A stretch of DNA of 64,000 nucleotides from Yponomeuta sedellus (taxonomy: Eukaryota; Arthropoda; Insecta; Lepidoptera; Yponomeutidae): positions 22,879,488 through 22,943,487 of the forward strand of contig OW203726.1 in assembly GCA_934045075.1 (NCBI GenBank). The letters are read 5' to 3'. The notes beneath the pieces are model-generated. The model was not told the DNA's origin. It saw only the letters and a list, made by a program, of their open reading frames with translations, and did not search any database. Shown piece after piece: positions 50,890-61,850 of the stretch. The first letter of the stretch is position 1, and every line of letters starts with the position of its first letter. The position numbers and the translations under genes were made by a program.

Positions 50890-51460
50890 TGTTTACTTTT
50901 TGCTTAATTAAATTATTTTATCTTGTATGATGTTTTGGACAAGATATTTTGTTTATAAAGAGAAGAAGATTTCACAGGATCGTGACAACTGACATGACAA
51001 ACTTTAATCTTTCACTACAGAAACATGGAATCACTCCTCTAACCTATAAAGATTAGAAGCATGATTTCATTATCTATATATGGTGCCAGAAAACATACAT
51101 AGATGGCTTAAAACACGACGATCACAAATAATCTTCATTAAAAAGCCTTGGCGTTTCACACTTTAATCACCTGTCAATGCGGGCGGAGCCGAGAGCAAAA
51201 GTTAGCTTAGGCTTAATAGTGATTGATGAACAAACCTTAGAGAAGGCTTGTCCTAGCCCCTCGAAGGTGACATTGAAAAATGTCTCCTTTGGCTCTTAAC
51301 TTTAGTTTCAATATCACTCGAAGTTAATTGAAAGTCGGCCCGAAATTGCCTTTTCATTTTCTCAATAGTTCCACACTTTATCAGCCGGATTAGATTGGCT
51401 TTCAATTCGATCAGACTTGAGATGATACTAAAATATCCTGTGTGTCCTAATCCCTGGCGT
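50890..51460. other. Unassigned spacer
   Basis: The 78-codon minus ORF at 51253-51489 has no recognised domain and overlaps an L3 tail. Confidence 0.35.
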
Positions 51461-51464
51461 ATAA

Positions 51465-51600
51465 GATAAGTGTATTGTTTATTGTACACAGGAAAAACGA
51501 CAAATAAAAAATCATTAGAAATGTATATAGTACAATTGGCGGTTGCTAAAAGCGATTTCTTCTAGATAACCCTACGATGGAAAGTTGCTGAAATAAATTA
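51465..51600 (-). mobile_element. L3 tail
   Basis: ATAAGATAAGTGTATTGTTT ATTGTACAC, then ACAATTGGCGGTTGCTAAAA and CGATGGAAAGTTGCTG. Confidence 0.62.
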
Positions 51601-51930
51601 GGAAGACGGGTTGAATATTTATACATCCTTATACTTAATAATAATACACTTACATACCTTTACTTAATATAAACTTATAATTATAAACATACATATTATA
51701 TCTTATAATAAAATCATAGGACATCTTAAAACATCTTATAATTCTATACATAGGACACCACCTGTAAATTTCTTAAAATACACCCAATGTTTTTAAAATT
51801 TGAAAACCTACTATTACGTGTTAATTTTTTTTTATTGCCTATTCAGCAACTTTAATAAAAATTTAGTTATTTAAAAAAATTATATAACAAAATTTGTTTA
51901 TCTAGTTTAGAAAAGAGCTTAACATGATTG
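51601..51930. other. Unassigned AT-rich spacer
   Basis: Nothing recognised. Confidence 0.35.
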
Positions 51931-51935
51931 AAATT

Positions 51936-52283
51936 TAAAAACCTATTTAGAGGCTAAAAATTTCACCCATGCCGGGATTCGAACCCGCAACCTCTGGCTA
52001 TCCGTACCAGCGCTCTACCAATTGAGCCAATGGGCGACTCACGGCATCAGTGAAATTTCGAACCTCTTTACAATATTCTCTGTATTACGTACAAGCAGCG
52101 ACATCTGACTTAAGCAAATTGCATTACTTACAGCCCCGACTACCTACTTTGCAGTTAGGTTTAACATCGGAACGATATCACTGTACCCACATGATTACAC
52201 TATTTTTATTTTTAATGCACTAACCCGTGCTAAGGAACAAATTTAAAAACCTATTTAGAGGCTAAAAATTTCACCCATGCCGG
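51936..52283 (+). mobile_element. Foldback tRNA-SINE, long form, 10-bp TSD
   Basis: GATTGAAATT at 51926-51935 and 52284-52293. Antisense tRNA-like arm, spacer (TACTTTGCAGTTAGGTTTAA), then a second antisense body start. It ends within the second arm, a different 3' end from other copies. Confidence 0.82.
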
Positions 52284-52289
52284 GATTGA

Positions 52290-52525
52290 AATTCATGTTA
52301 CATGTTTGTTTACCACACATGCATTTCTCACACAGCCTATTGTATTCAAATATGTTTGTATTGTAACCTGTCGAAAACGCTGCTGGTTATACATGTAACT
52401 AACCTTAATACTAATTTTAAGTTAAGCGAATGTTTTTTGTATGTTTGTTTTCTCTAATAAAATAAAATAAATGGTTTTGTACTGTTAAAATTAGAGTACG
52501 TATTATTTACCTCCAGGGGTTAGGA
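52290..52525. other. Unassigned spacer
   Basis: Nothing recognised. Confidence 0.3.
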
Positions 52526-52529
52526 GGTC

Positions 52530-52745
52530 ACTTAATTTAAAAACCTATTTAGAGGCTAAAAATTCCACCCATGCCGGGATTCGAACCCGCGACCTCTGGC
52601 TTTCCGTGCCAGCGCTCTTTTCAAGTGAGCTAATGGGCGACTCACCGGCATCAGTGAAATTTCGAACATCATTACAATATTCTCTGTATTACGTACATGC
52701 AGTGACATCTGGCTGAAGTAATTTGCATCACTTTTAGCCCCGACT
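52530..52745 (+). mobile_element. Foldback tRNA-SINE, 5' arm and spacer only
   Basis: AAAACCTATTTAGAGGCTAA, CCGGGATTCGAACCCGCGAC, GTCACTGGCATCAG-type spacer to TTTTAGCCCCGACT. No sense arm or tail. Confidence 0.72.
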
Positions 52746-52805
52746 ATTTACATACAATTTTCATGTACTGGTAGAATAACGGATCACTTTCAGCAAGGAA
52801 TTGAC

Positions 52806-52960
52806 TGCCTTGTTGGCCTAAAAGTGTCACGTCTGATTACCATGCCGGAGGTTGTGGGTTCGATTCCCGCTGGGGGCCGCCTACGCTGTTTGGAACCAGG
52901 ACAAGTGATTGTATTGTATGAAAGTTATTATTAGGTATGTCTGGTGGGTCTCGCACGTTC
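52806..52960 (+). mobile_element. SINE with tRNA-like head (SINE-T relative)
   Basis: TGCCTTGTTGGCCTAAAAGT, GTTGTGGGTTCGATTCCCGC TGGGGGCCG. Head like that of 8121-8345; the body differs. A fragment of the same kind is at 61690-61770. Confidence 0.6.
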
Positions 52961-52989
52961 TATGTAAAGAAGAATGTCGGCTTAGCGAC

Positions 52990-54385
52990 AAAATAGTATA
53001 TTTCATTACAAGTGCGGAAAGGCTGTCATTACAAAGAGTTCCGACAAATGTCTACCCGAGCCGAGGCGCAGCCGGAGGTGAGCGTTGACAGACGGAACAA
53101 GTTGCAATGACGGTTCCGCACGTGTACTGAACGACTATTTTTAATACAGTTGCGAAAAAATTAAGCAATTTATTAAAATAAAATCATTTGGAAAATGGCG
53201 CCAACCGTAAAAGAATAAAAGCTGAGATTATTTTTTTCTTCACCCATTCTGATAGGCAAAGGGAACTATAAAATGAAAATGAAATTTAATAAGATGAAAT
53301 GAAAAAAAAACTATTAATAAAGTAATGAAACAAATTAGTAGCTTCTTTTTAGAAATATACGTATTTGTATGAATCATAATTTTTTTTAATCATAAATGTG
53401 AATCATAACAATGGGCGTTTTTCCTTACAGATAAATTCTGTAGCAATAACTGTCAAATTCGGTCTATTATATGTGGTTTCCTTATAAACCGTAGAACAGT
53501 GCACTGAGTTTGACAGTGGTTCAAACTATATTTGACATAAGGAAAAATACCCATTCTTTAATTTTTTTTAGTCAAAACTTCATGGTTGGTTTTTCTTTTT
53601 AATAGACATTATTTTGACAGTTGGGAAAGAAAACGCACTAGTGCGGGAAAGGTAAAAAAGCACGAGTGTGTAATAGTCCGCAGCCCGCACGCTACGTAAT
53701 TTTTTGAACAACTTTATTAAAAATAAAGTTTCTGTTTTCTTCTATGAATAAAAAACATTTTTTAATATAGTTGCTCAAAAAGTGGCGTATTACAGGGACG
53801 TATAGCGTGCGGGATGTGGGCTATTACACACTCGTTCTTTTTTTTACCTTTCCCGCACTCGTGCGTTCTCTTTCCCAACTGTCAAAATAATGTCTATTAA
53901 AAAAAACCAACCATGAAGTTTTTACTAAAAAAAATCATAGAAGTTTTTATTATTCATGCAAATACGTATTATTTCTAAAAAGAAGCTACTAATTTGTGTC
54001 AATATCAGATTTATTGATTTTATTGAATGAGTACCGTTAGGTTTCATTTCATCTCATTAAATTTCATTTAATATCAATAACAAAATCCTACTGAAGACTG
54101 GCTGTATGGGCATAGTTCCCTTTGCCTACCAGAATGGATGAAGAAAAAAAAACTCTCCTTATATTCTTTTACGGTTGGCACCATTTTCCAAACATATTTT
54201 TTTTATTAAATTTTTTTCGCAACTGTATAAAAAATAGTCGTTCAGTACACGTGCGGAACCGTCATTGCAACTTTTTCCGACTGTCAACCCTCGCCTTCGG
54301 CTGCGCCTCGGCTCGGGTAGACATTTGTCGGAACTCATTGCAATGACAGGCTTTCCGCACTTGTAATGAAATATACTATTGTATT
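52990..54385. repeat. 1.4-kb palindrome (foldback element)
   Basis: Outer ends AGTGCGGAAAGGCTGTCATT and its mirror (TGACAGGCTTTCCGCACTTG), GCCGAGGCGCAGCCGG and mirror, AATTAGTAGCTTCTTTTTAG and mirror, TTTGACAGTTGGGAAAGAAA and mirror, GTGCGGGAAAGGTAAAAAA and mirror. Centre about 53715-53745. Arms of about 650 bp diverge by small indels, and the left arm carries an extra insertion. ORFs within (54122-54422) are arm artefacts. Confidence 0.88.
53411..53554. mobile_element. 144-bp MITE in the left palindrome arm
   Basis: ATGGGCGTTTTTCCTTA and TAAGGAAAAATACCCAT form the ends. The right arm lacks it, so it inserted after the palindrome formed. Confidence 0.75.
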
Positions 54386-54389
54386 TATT

Positions 54390-55120
54390 TCGATATTTCT
54401 GTACAGTCGCGTGCACTAACACGTAATCACGTTAGAACCTTGTCACATTTATCTCTTCTAGCCAGATGTATGAGAAATTGACTATTTTGACTTTGACAAG
54501 GTACTGAAGTCCAGACATGTCAGTGACCGTAGAAGTCACTAGTTTTGAAACATCCATTTAAAGCTAATAATACATTGAATAGCGTCGAAGCTCGAAGGAG
54601 GTTCGACTGCACACTCCAAATATCTCAGTTTCAGCTTGAACCGGATGGATTCAAGAATTGCCTCCCTTCTCTTCTGCTTGGGTTTAATTCCTGTTCACTT
54701 CTCCGAGTTTGTCCTGTTTATATCCAATTTATAATTATAACATTTTACATAACATAACATTGGAAAGATAGCAGATCGGAAAATAAACTTTGTGTCTGTA
54801 CAATAATGTACCTATTGTGCGACTTTTCAGCAAGTTATTTTACCACTCCTGGTCAGATTGGTTTGGATTTGATTGGCTTGTCAGACTGCTTGACACATAC
54901 ATATATACACGCATACACACAGACACATATTCTCGAAAAACATAACCCTCCTTCTGGCGCAGGTCGGGTAAAATCATACGTTTTTATGGGTTCCTTAAAA
55001 TTTAGCACGCATAACAAACTCTGTGAAACGTGGAAAATGTATGAAGGTACACGCATTTGCGTAAAAAAACAATACGAAAATAACTCCCCAACTAAATAAG
55101 TACGCGATATAAAATCCGTC
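54390..55120. other. Mostly unassigned
   Basis: 54895-54970 (ACACATACATATATACACGC, CGAAAAACATAACCCTCCTT CTGGCGCAG) is a dispersed repeat also seen near 38809. The 54545-54757 ORF is not recognised. Confidence 0.4.
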
Positions 55121-55125
55121 AGAAA

Positions 55126-55189
55126 AAAAATCGGGGCTACATTATTCGCAACGTTGACACGCGTTGCGAATAATGTAGCCCCGATTTTT
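55126..55189. repeat. Perfect 28-bp hairpin
   Basis: AAAAATCGGGGCTACATTAT TCGCAACG and its exact reverse complement around an 8-nt loop. Confidence 0.95.
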
Positions 55190-55384
55190 CTTTTTGCCAA
55201 AAGGTGCAAAGCCACTGGGGAGACCGGGTCCATCGCCGGCCAGAGACGTGCGCTATCTTTAATTCAGCAGATATCCACTTATGCCGAACTCAACTTCTTT
55301 AGCTGTCTGAGAATTCCGCTCCTTTAAATCTAATGCTGAGTTAAGGCTGCAACTTCCACTTGGATCATATTGCTACACAAATAA

Positions 55385-55570
55385 AAGGTAAGATAAGATG
55401 AGATTTATTGATACAATTATACAAGATACCGTTATGTTAGTAGGTAGATACGTAATTATTATTATCTCATAAGTACAGATAGTTAAATAGACAGAGAACA
55501 CTTTATTGTAAATAAAAACAAATTACACAGATATTTCTTAACCTAAGACAAAAGACGGTGGTATTATAAT
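55385..55570 (-). mobile_element. L3 tail variant(s)
   Basis: AAGGTAAGATAAGATGAGAT TTATTGATAC and AGAACACTTTATTGTAAATA then ACAAAAGACGGTGGTATTAT. Confidence 0.5.
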
Positions 55571-55574
55571 TAAC

Positions 55575-55762
55575 CATAACATAACATTTACATAGAGGCA
55601 GGTCGATCGTGGGAGGGAGGTCGTGGGAACCAGAAGCAACGACATCACAAACATGTAAACATCCATGACCTGGAGTTTTTTTTTATCCCCAGCCGGGGTT
55701 CGAACCCGGAACCTCTTGCATGGTAGCCAGATGCGCTACCGCTGCGCCACAGAGGCCGTCAA
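55575..55762 (-). mobile_element. SINE-T, full length
   Basis: CCAGCCGGGGTTCGAACCCG and GCGCTACCGCTGCGCCACAG antisense boxes; CATAACATAACATTTACATA tail; part of the body deleted. Confidence 0.8.
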
Positions 55763-55994
55763 AAAAAGCGATTTAAAAGTGATTTCAGACAACCGTTGGA
55801 TGGACTGGAGCAATAAAAAAATTATCGACGACAACCGGCGAAGTGCGTGTTGGGCCACGCTTGACAGAACTATGAATTTCATCAATATTATTTTGAATGG
55901 ATTTTGTACGAAATTTTCCTTTTATGAGTTGTTCGCCTATTACTCGTGAACTTGTACAGCCTACTTGGCCGTGACTTTACATTTCACTTGTTTA

Positions 55995-56383
55995 CACTAT
56001 TTTTATTTTTAATGCACTAACCCGGGTTCGAATCCCGGCATGGGTGAAATTTTTAGCCTCTAAATAGGTTTTTAAATTTGTTCCTTAGCACGGGTTAGTG
56101 CATTAAAAATAAAAATAGTGTAATCATGTGGGTACAGTCATATCGTTCCAATGTTAAACCTAACTGCAAAGTAGGTAGTCGGGGCTGTAAGAAATGCAAT
56201 TTGCTTAAGTCAGATGTCACTGCCTGTACGTAATACAGAGAATAGTGTAAAGAGGTTCGAAATTTCACTGATGCCGTGAGTCGCCCATTGGCTCAATTGG
56301 TAGAGCGCTGGCACGGATAGCCAGAGGTTGCGGGTTCGAATCCCGGCATGGTTGAAATTTTTAGCCTTCAAATAGGTTTTTAA
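55995..56383 (-). mobile_element. Foldback tRNA-SINE, 389 bp, 14-bp TSD
   Basis: ATTTCACTTGTTTA at 55981-55994 and 56384-56397, the longest exact TSD in the window. Two B boxes in the same orientation (56026-56040, 56334-56345) plus an internal inverted tail; tRNA-like unit CCCATTGGCTCAATTGGTAG. Confidence 0.92.
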
Positions 56384-56399
56384 ATTTCACTTGTTTATT

Positions 56400-56660
56400 T
56401 ACAACTGACTGTACTATTTTTATTTTTAATGCGCTAACCCGTGCTAAGGAACAAATTAAAAAAATATTTTTATATATAATATTTTTAAATATTTACAACT
56501 ATTTTCGAGCTGCTAGCAAAGTTACAAAAAGTTAAGGTAATCGTACAAACGCTAAATGCAGGAAGCATTCTCTACCAGCAAACTTTTTTTGGAAATTTAT
56601 TATTATAAGTGTATTATTATTAAGAATGCATCAATATTCAAATTTGCACTGGCTACCCGT
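56400..56660. other. Foldback tRNA-SINE tail scrap, then AT-rich spacer
   Basis: TTTTTAATGCGCTAACCCGT at 56420-56445; the rest shows nothing. Confidence 0.5.
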
Positions 56661-56664
56661 TTTT

Positions 56665-56820
56665 TTAATTTCCTTCAGCAACTTTCCATTGTAAGGTTGT
56701 CTGGAAGAAATTGCTTTTAGCAATAAGGCCGCCAATCGTACTATGTATATTTGCAATTACTTTGTATTTGTTGTTTTTCCAGTGTACAATAAAGAATATT
56801 CTTATCTTATCTTTACATTC
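56665..56820 (+). mobile_element. L3 tail, well preserved
   Basis: CCTTCAGCAACTTTCCATTG, GGAAGAAATTGCTTTTAGCA, ATAAGGCCGCC, AATAAAGAATATTCTTATCT TATCTT. Defines the AATAAA-like signal and the (CTTAT)n tail. Confidence 0.72.
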
Positions 56821-57250
56821 ATCTTAATGTACAACAAAGTGTTTTTTTTTATTTATCTTTGGTATCTTTGAACGTCTCTTGTAGATAAAATCATACAGAT
56901 ACTACTGAAACACTTTGGATACTTCAAAATGCAAAACAGACCTCGGCGACATCGATTATTTTCCGGGGTGTTATAATTTATACAGACAGTAATATTTCAA
57001 TGGATTTAGATGTGAAATATCGTCTCAGATACGGCACTCCGCGGTGATTTAGTGTCTTATAATGTCATCTTTACCCCTGGGGGTCGGTAAATCTTTTTCT
57101 TCTTTGTGATATTAGACAGCTCACTTGAACCAGAGATCTAGACTGAAAGAAACCTCAAGTACAATACGAAAAGGTGTATTTTTTATTTACTTTCTATAAT
57201 TATGCTGTTTGCTGTATGCTGGTGTCGGCCTCAGCTATTATTATTATTAG
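56821..57250. other. Unassigned spacer
   Basis: Nothing recognised. Confidence 0.35.
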
Positions 57251-57253
57251 ACA

Positions 57254-57560
57254 AACAGCACTACCACCACCTTATATAAATAAGGTGGTGGTAGTGCTGT
57301 TGTGTGGTGTCGGCCTAGAGAATAGCACCAACTCAAATTCTTCCTGCGGGTGTCGTAAAAGGCGACTAAGAAACACAAACCGGGGGGTGGGCAGCTGCGC
57401 CCCCTGCAGTACAATTCCACCAAACTGTGATCCCCAATCCGCATGCCCAGCGTGGGGATAAAGGGCATTACCCAAAATGATGGCACAACCTTGCGCTATG
57501 GCGCTCATTAGGGGAGGGCTATGTCCAGCAGTGGACTAATATAGCCTGAAGAAGAAGAAG
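57254..57560 (+). mobile_element. GCAG-SINE with a perfect hairpin at its 5' end
   Basis: Hairpin arms 57254-57274 and 57281-57301 (AACAGCACTACCACCACCTT A). Then GTCGGCCTAGAGAATAGCAC, GTCGTAAAAGGCGACTAAGA, GTCCAGCAGTGGACTAATAT and (GAA)n tail. Confidence 0.8.
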
Positions 57561-57587
57561 AATTATTTTGTATTGTAACGTTATAGT

Positions 57588-57959
57588 CGAAGCGCTCTTG
57601 GCATAGTGGAACCAAGTGATCGGAACAAATCACTTGAGCTGAGCAACAACAGACGCGCTCAACAGGTGCTGGATAGATGATCATCCCGTGACGACCGCTA
57701 GTAACATTTTTTCCGAGCGCTTCCGTGCTTAGCAAGGCACGTTAAGCCGTTGGTGCCGGCTGTCATGTAATTGCAGTCGCTACGTCATGTCAGAGGCCTT
57801 ATAGGCGACTTGATTACTTCTAATAGTAACCCGCCACTGTCTCACAATCCTCCACCTATCCGGACTTGGCCCCCGTGGTGGAGTATGGCTTAACCTTACT
57901 GCGATACAGGTAGAGACCCGTGCCCCAGCAGTGGGGACATACAAAGGGTTGTTATCAAG
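57588..57959 (+). mobile_element. 5S-SINE, full length, 8-bp TSD
   Basis: GTTATAGT at 57580-57587 and 57960-57967, inserted in SINE-Z. Head somewhat diverged (GCTGAGCAACAACAGACGCG). Ends CCCCAGCAGTGGGGACATAC AAAGGGTTG. Confidence 0.88.
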
Positions 57960-58095
57960 TTATAGTAGCAATACCATCGTGATGAAACCTGTGTTTTAGA
58001 GGTGTTAACATACCTCTGCGCTTGAAAACGCTGATTCGCGATGGGCATGCATAGTAATTAAGCCCCTACTCTTTATCTCCTTAACAAGGCCTGTC
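57960..58095 (+). mobile_element. SINE-Z 3' part
   Basis: GTTATAGTAGCAATACCATC, GCGATGGGCATGCATAGTAA. Confidence 0.65.
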
Positions 58096-58715
58096 CATTA
58101 ATTATTATTGCTATATTTTACTTTAGGTGTGTACTAAGACTGCCTGTTTACAAGATGAATGTGTGTTGCGGTATTTGAATAAATATATTTCAACATTTTT
58201 TGCAAAGGTTGACATGCTGTTTAAAATCCTTAGTATCTAATACAGAACTGTTTTTTGATTAAACACCTGTAACCTAAAATGTCCGTCTTTAACTTCCAAC
58301 TTCTCAGCGACCATACAAAAGCAAGATATCTTGCCATCCGATCGTTATTCCCCGCTTACATACACTTGCACTTGCTTACCTTGTAATTAAATAGTTAAAT
58401 GAATGCATAGGATGACAAAACAAAGGCAAACATGGAAAGACCCATTTTGAGGATTTCTGTTATTGCAAAACGAAAAACGTGATTTTTTTTAGGTAGTAGA
58501 TGGTAATAAGTTTATACGCTTCTAAATCAGATCGAGTATTTAGAGTAAGTTATGGTAGAATGAATAAACTGAAAATTTTAATACGCACATGAACCATGTA
58601 CCTAGATAGAAGAAAATTTTAACAAGCGAACACTGTGTGATTTATTACTATGTGAACACAAAGAGAAATTAGGAAGTTTAATTTGTACGTAAAACCACCT
58701 AGTACATTTACTCTT
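58096..58715. other. Unassigned spacer
   Basis: Nothing recognised. Confidence 0.35.
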
Positions 58716-58716
58716 A

Positions 58717-58806
58717 TTTACCAACCCGGACTTGTCCCCCTTGGTGGAGTATAGCATAACTTAAGAGATCCGTTCCGCAGCAGTGAGAACATGCTAAGTG
58801 TTGATA
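58717..58806 (+). mobile_element. 5S-SINE 3' fragment
   Basis: TTACCAACCCGGACTTGTCC through CGCAGCAGTGAGAACATGC to TGTTGATATCATCATC. Confidence 0.65.
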
Positions 58807-58829
58807 TCATCATCATCATCACCATGTGA

Positions 58830-59000
58830 AAGTATTAATGATTCGCGACACTCATACATGGTTGTATATTAAACGGGTCAAATCGCGATCATTTATTAGG
58901 TAAAATATAATTACCTTATTTCCCAACGTTTCGGCAGCGTTACAGTTGCCGTGGTCTCAGTGATTTTCGCGTTTAGACCCGTTTAGTATATAACTATATC
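58830..59000. repeat. GTTTCG repeat, inverted arms
   Basis: GATTCGCGACACTCATACAT, AACGGGTCAAATCGCGATCA, CCAACGTTTCGGCAGCGTTA, GTTTAGACCCGTTTAGTATA. Confidence 0.68.
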
Positions 59001-59715
59001 ATCAAGTGAAGTTTGTTGCACACATTTTTGTTCAAGCAGTCGTGTAAATACGCCTCGAACACACACTGCCAGGCCAACAGCAGCTCCACGCGCAGTGCAG
59101 CAATGTAAATCCAGCACCAGGTCATACGTATGCTAATAAAGCGCTTCTATACCGCCCCATAGAGGTAGTAACGCGCCACTACAAGCCGTTAGTGGTCCTA
59201 ACGGGCTGTATAAAGTGCCGTAACACGCCATTTGAACTGCCGATGGTATAAACAGATGCAAAATATCCGTCCGTTGGTCTAGAGATGTTCGATGGGCGTG
59301 GCTCGCTGCCAATAGTGTATTTTTCGTGTCACTGAGTGTTTTTCAATTTGGCCCGATATTAATGTTTGTCAAATACACTCTCTCGGTGTTTTGAAGGTTG
59401 TTGAGATTGAGTTCACAGAGTTGTGAGTTCCGTTCCTCAAGAAGAAGAAAGAAACGGAACCGTTACCGAAGTAATCTGTTGAAATTAAAATAGTCTTAAA
59501 TACCTACTAAAATCTTACATGGTTTATAGGATTTGAGCTCGTAAAGCAGACTGAATGCGCCACTTCTTAAATGTGGCTTAAGGAGAATTTAACTTAAATT
59601 CTTTATACAAAGTGAATTTAAAAGGCAAGAGACATTGAAGAAAAAAAAATTTTGTTTTTATTTGTTTCAATTATCTACAACGGGGCGAGGTACACATAAA
59701 AATAACTTTTTAGTT
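59001..59715. other. Unassigned spacer
   Basis: 59040-59300 is less AT-rich than average but carries no ORF or repeat that I recognise. Confidence 0.35.
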
Positions 59716-59723
59716 AAATGTAC

Positions 59724-59787
59724 TAAATAGGGTTTTAAAAAAAATGTCCTTAGCACGGGTTAGTGCATTAAAAATAAAAATAGTATA
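59724..59787 (+). mobile_element. 64-bp 3'-tail-only foldback tRNA-SINE
   Basis: AAATGTAC at 59716-59723 and 59788-59795 encloses only TAAATAGGGTTTT..CCTTAGCACGGGTTAGTGCA and the A-rich tail. It fixes the 3' end of the family. Confidence 0.85.
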
Positions 59788-59887
59788 AAATGTACAAGTT
59801 AATAAAGTATCTAATACCTTCAAGCAAAAGTGATACTCTGTTGTATTAATAGCCGCGATAAACGGTAAACAAATTAAAATTAAAAGA

Positions 59888-60030
59888 TATAAGATAAGAA
59901 TATTCTTTTACACCAGACACCAGAGCACATGATATAAGACATAGTATGATACAGAGTAAAATTGGCGGCCTTATTGCTGAAAGGAATTTCTCCCAGACAA
60001 CCTCGTGACGGAAAGTTACTGAAGCGAAAA
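59888..60030 (-). mobile_element. L3 tail
   Basis: AGATATAAGATAAGAATATT, ACCAGAGCACATGATATAAG, ATTGGCGGCCTTATTGC, GACGGAAAGTTACTG. Confidence 0.65.
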
Positions 60031-60301
60031 AGAGACGAGTAGTCGGTACAAATATGAATGTAATTGAGCTGTTCTATTTATTTTTGGGTAACATGTATAC
60101 TAGAAGTAATTTTTAATATATTACGAAACTATACGTAAGTAAATTATAAATTAAATTAACGTTATAGATTATTTAACGGCAGCGGCTTAAATGGTTAACC
60201 TTCGGCAAACAGAATGTAAATTCTTTACGTTGCATCAAATATTTACTGAGGACAACTTACTCTTCTGGATAGAAAATATTATCCAAAAACTGCATTAAAA
60301 A

Positions 60302-60400
60302 AAGATGAAGCGAAGGTGATCTGTCAGGATCGTGGCAAGTGGCAGTCCCCGGTCTCTGCCTACCCCTCTGGGATACAGGCGTGAGGTTATGTATGTATGC
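60302..60400 (+). pseudogene. RTE-type LINE extreme 3' end
   Basis: GATGAAGCGAAGGTGATCTG TCAGG to GGGATACAGGCGTGAGGTTA TGTATGTATG. Only the last 100 bp inserted. Confidence 0.82.
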
Positions 60401-60447
60401 ATTAAAAAAAGAAAATTTAATTTATATAATGTAATATAATGTAATCA

Positions 60448-60615
60448 TCAAATCATACTAATATTAATATAAAGGCGAAAGTTTCTGAGTGTGTATTTTT
60501 GCTACTTCTTCACGTCTAAACGACTGGAGCGATTTTAATAAGATTTGGTATGGAGTCAGCTGACATCCTGGAGAAACACATACGCTACGGCTTACTAAAA
60601 ATTCAATGGTTTTAC
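60448..60615 (+). repeat. AGCTAGT-type repeat, 5' part
   Basis: ATACTAATATTAATATAAAG GCGAAAGTTTCTG, CTAAACGACTGGAGCGATTT TAATAAG. Cut by the next element. Confidence 0.55.
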
Positions 60616-60815
60616 TGCGGGTGTCGTAAAAGGCGACTAAGAGACCCAAACCGGGGGGTGGGCAGCAGCGCCCCATGCCGTACAATTCCACCGAACTGCG
60701 ATCCCCAACCTGCATGCCCAGCCTGGGGATTATGGGCATTACCATTAACGGCATTAACGTGGCGCTCTTTAGGGGAGGGCTATGTCCAGCAGTGGACTAT
60801 TATAGCCTGACGACG
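60616..60815 (+). mobile_element. GCAG-SINE, 5'-truncated
   Basis: ACTGCGGGTGTCGTAAAAGG, GTCCAGCAGTGGACTATTAT AGCCTGACGACG. A short direct duplication (CATTAACGGCATTAACG) is internal. Confidence 0.78.
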
Positions 60816-60866
60816 CCTACGGGAAAATATATTATTTCCATGGGAAAATCGGTAAACGGCGAGTAA

Positions 60867-60905
60867 TTATATTGTATTAGCCGGCGCGGGGCTAATACAA
60901 TATAA
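60867..60905. repeat. Perfect 16-bp hairpin
   Basis: TTATATTGTATTAGCC and its exact reverse complement around a 7-nt GC loop. Confidence 0.9.
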
Positions 60906-61152
60906 ATAACAATGTTCGTAGATCAGCATAGGTAACTAAGACACGTATCGACTAACAACATTATCCTGACGTCAATCAATGCTCAAATGAATGACTCTCT
61001 CTATGCTTCACTAGCCGGTACAGTCTGAATTCTGTTCCGCGTGTCACGGTGTAAAGAGATAAGGTATTATCGTCCTGGAATTAGTCTATTAAACAAGTTT
61101 CTGATAACTAACTCAGATTTTTTATTTATGTTTAATAAGTGCTCGGAAAGTC
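60906..61152. other. Unassigned spacer
   Basis: Nothing recognised. Confidence 0.35.
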
Positions 61153-61290
61153 GATATAAACCCTTGTTTGTCACCACAGCCGGGGCACGGGTCTCTTCCT
61201 GCATGGCAAGAAGGTTAGGCCATGCTCCACTACGGGGGCCATGTCCGGCTTGGTGGAGGATTATAAGATAGTGGCGGGCCTTACTGTCAG
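61153..61290 (-). mobile_element. 5S-SINE, 5'-truncated
   Basis: TATAAACCCTTGTTTGTCAC (plus strand) to GTGGCGGGCCTTACTGTCAG. Confidence 0.75.
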
Positions 61291-61850
61291 AAAATAATAA
61301 TAAATAAATCATTCGTGTATTTTTTTCTAAAAACATCAAATTAAAATTTATTTTGAAAATAAGCAGCCGACGTTCTTGAGCAATATGGCGTCGCGCAGGA
61401 ATAAGTTACGTCACTGCTCAGTTTGTGTACGGATAAACGTCAAGTCAACTGTCGGGTTCTCGGATAGCTAATTTATTAAGTGTGACGTCATTTTATATTT
61501 AACCCATGGCCCGCAGCAACATTACCAAGTTATGTCCTGCTTTTTTGCAGAAATTATCCTTTTTTTAGTTAAGATGCCTTAAATCGGTTTTAAAACTCAT
61601 GATTGATACGATACGAAATATATCTAATTTTTAAAACTAACATGAGTAATTATATATCGCAGCGGGAAAAAAATATTCTCGGCGGTTAAACAAATAACGG
61701 CTCACGTCTGATTATCATACCGGAGGTCAGTCTGGGTGTATTTTATGTTTTTGATGTCTTTCCCCCTGGTTGATTACCAATGAGATGATTTATACAATGT
61801 CCAGTTGCATATTTACTAACGCTAGATGGGCGAAGGTGTGTGTGACATTG
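61291..61850. other. Mostly unassigned; SINE and K-repeat scraps
   Basis: 61690-61770 is a SINE-T-like piece (GGCTCACGTCTGATTATCAT; GTCAGTCTGGGTGTATTTTA) and 61775-61845 a K-repeat piece (ATGAGATGATTTATACAATG). Confidence 0.5.

Noticed and set aside
54122..54422. 74- and 87-codon ORFs
   Set aside because: Lie in the arm of the 1.4-kb palindrome and have no counterpart frame in the other arm.
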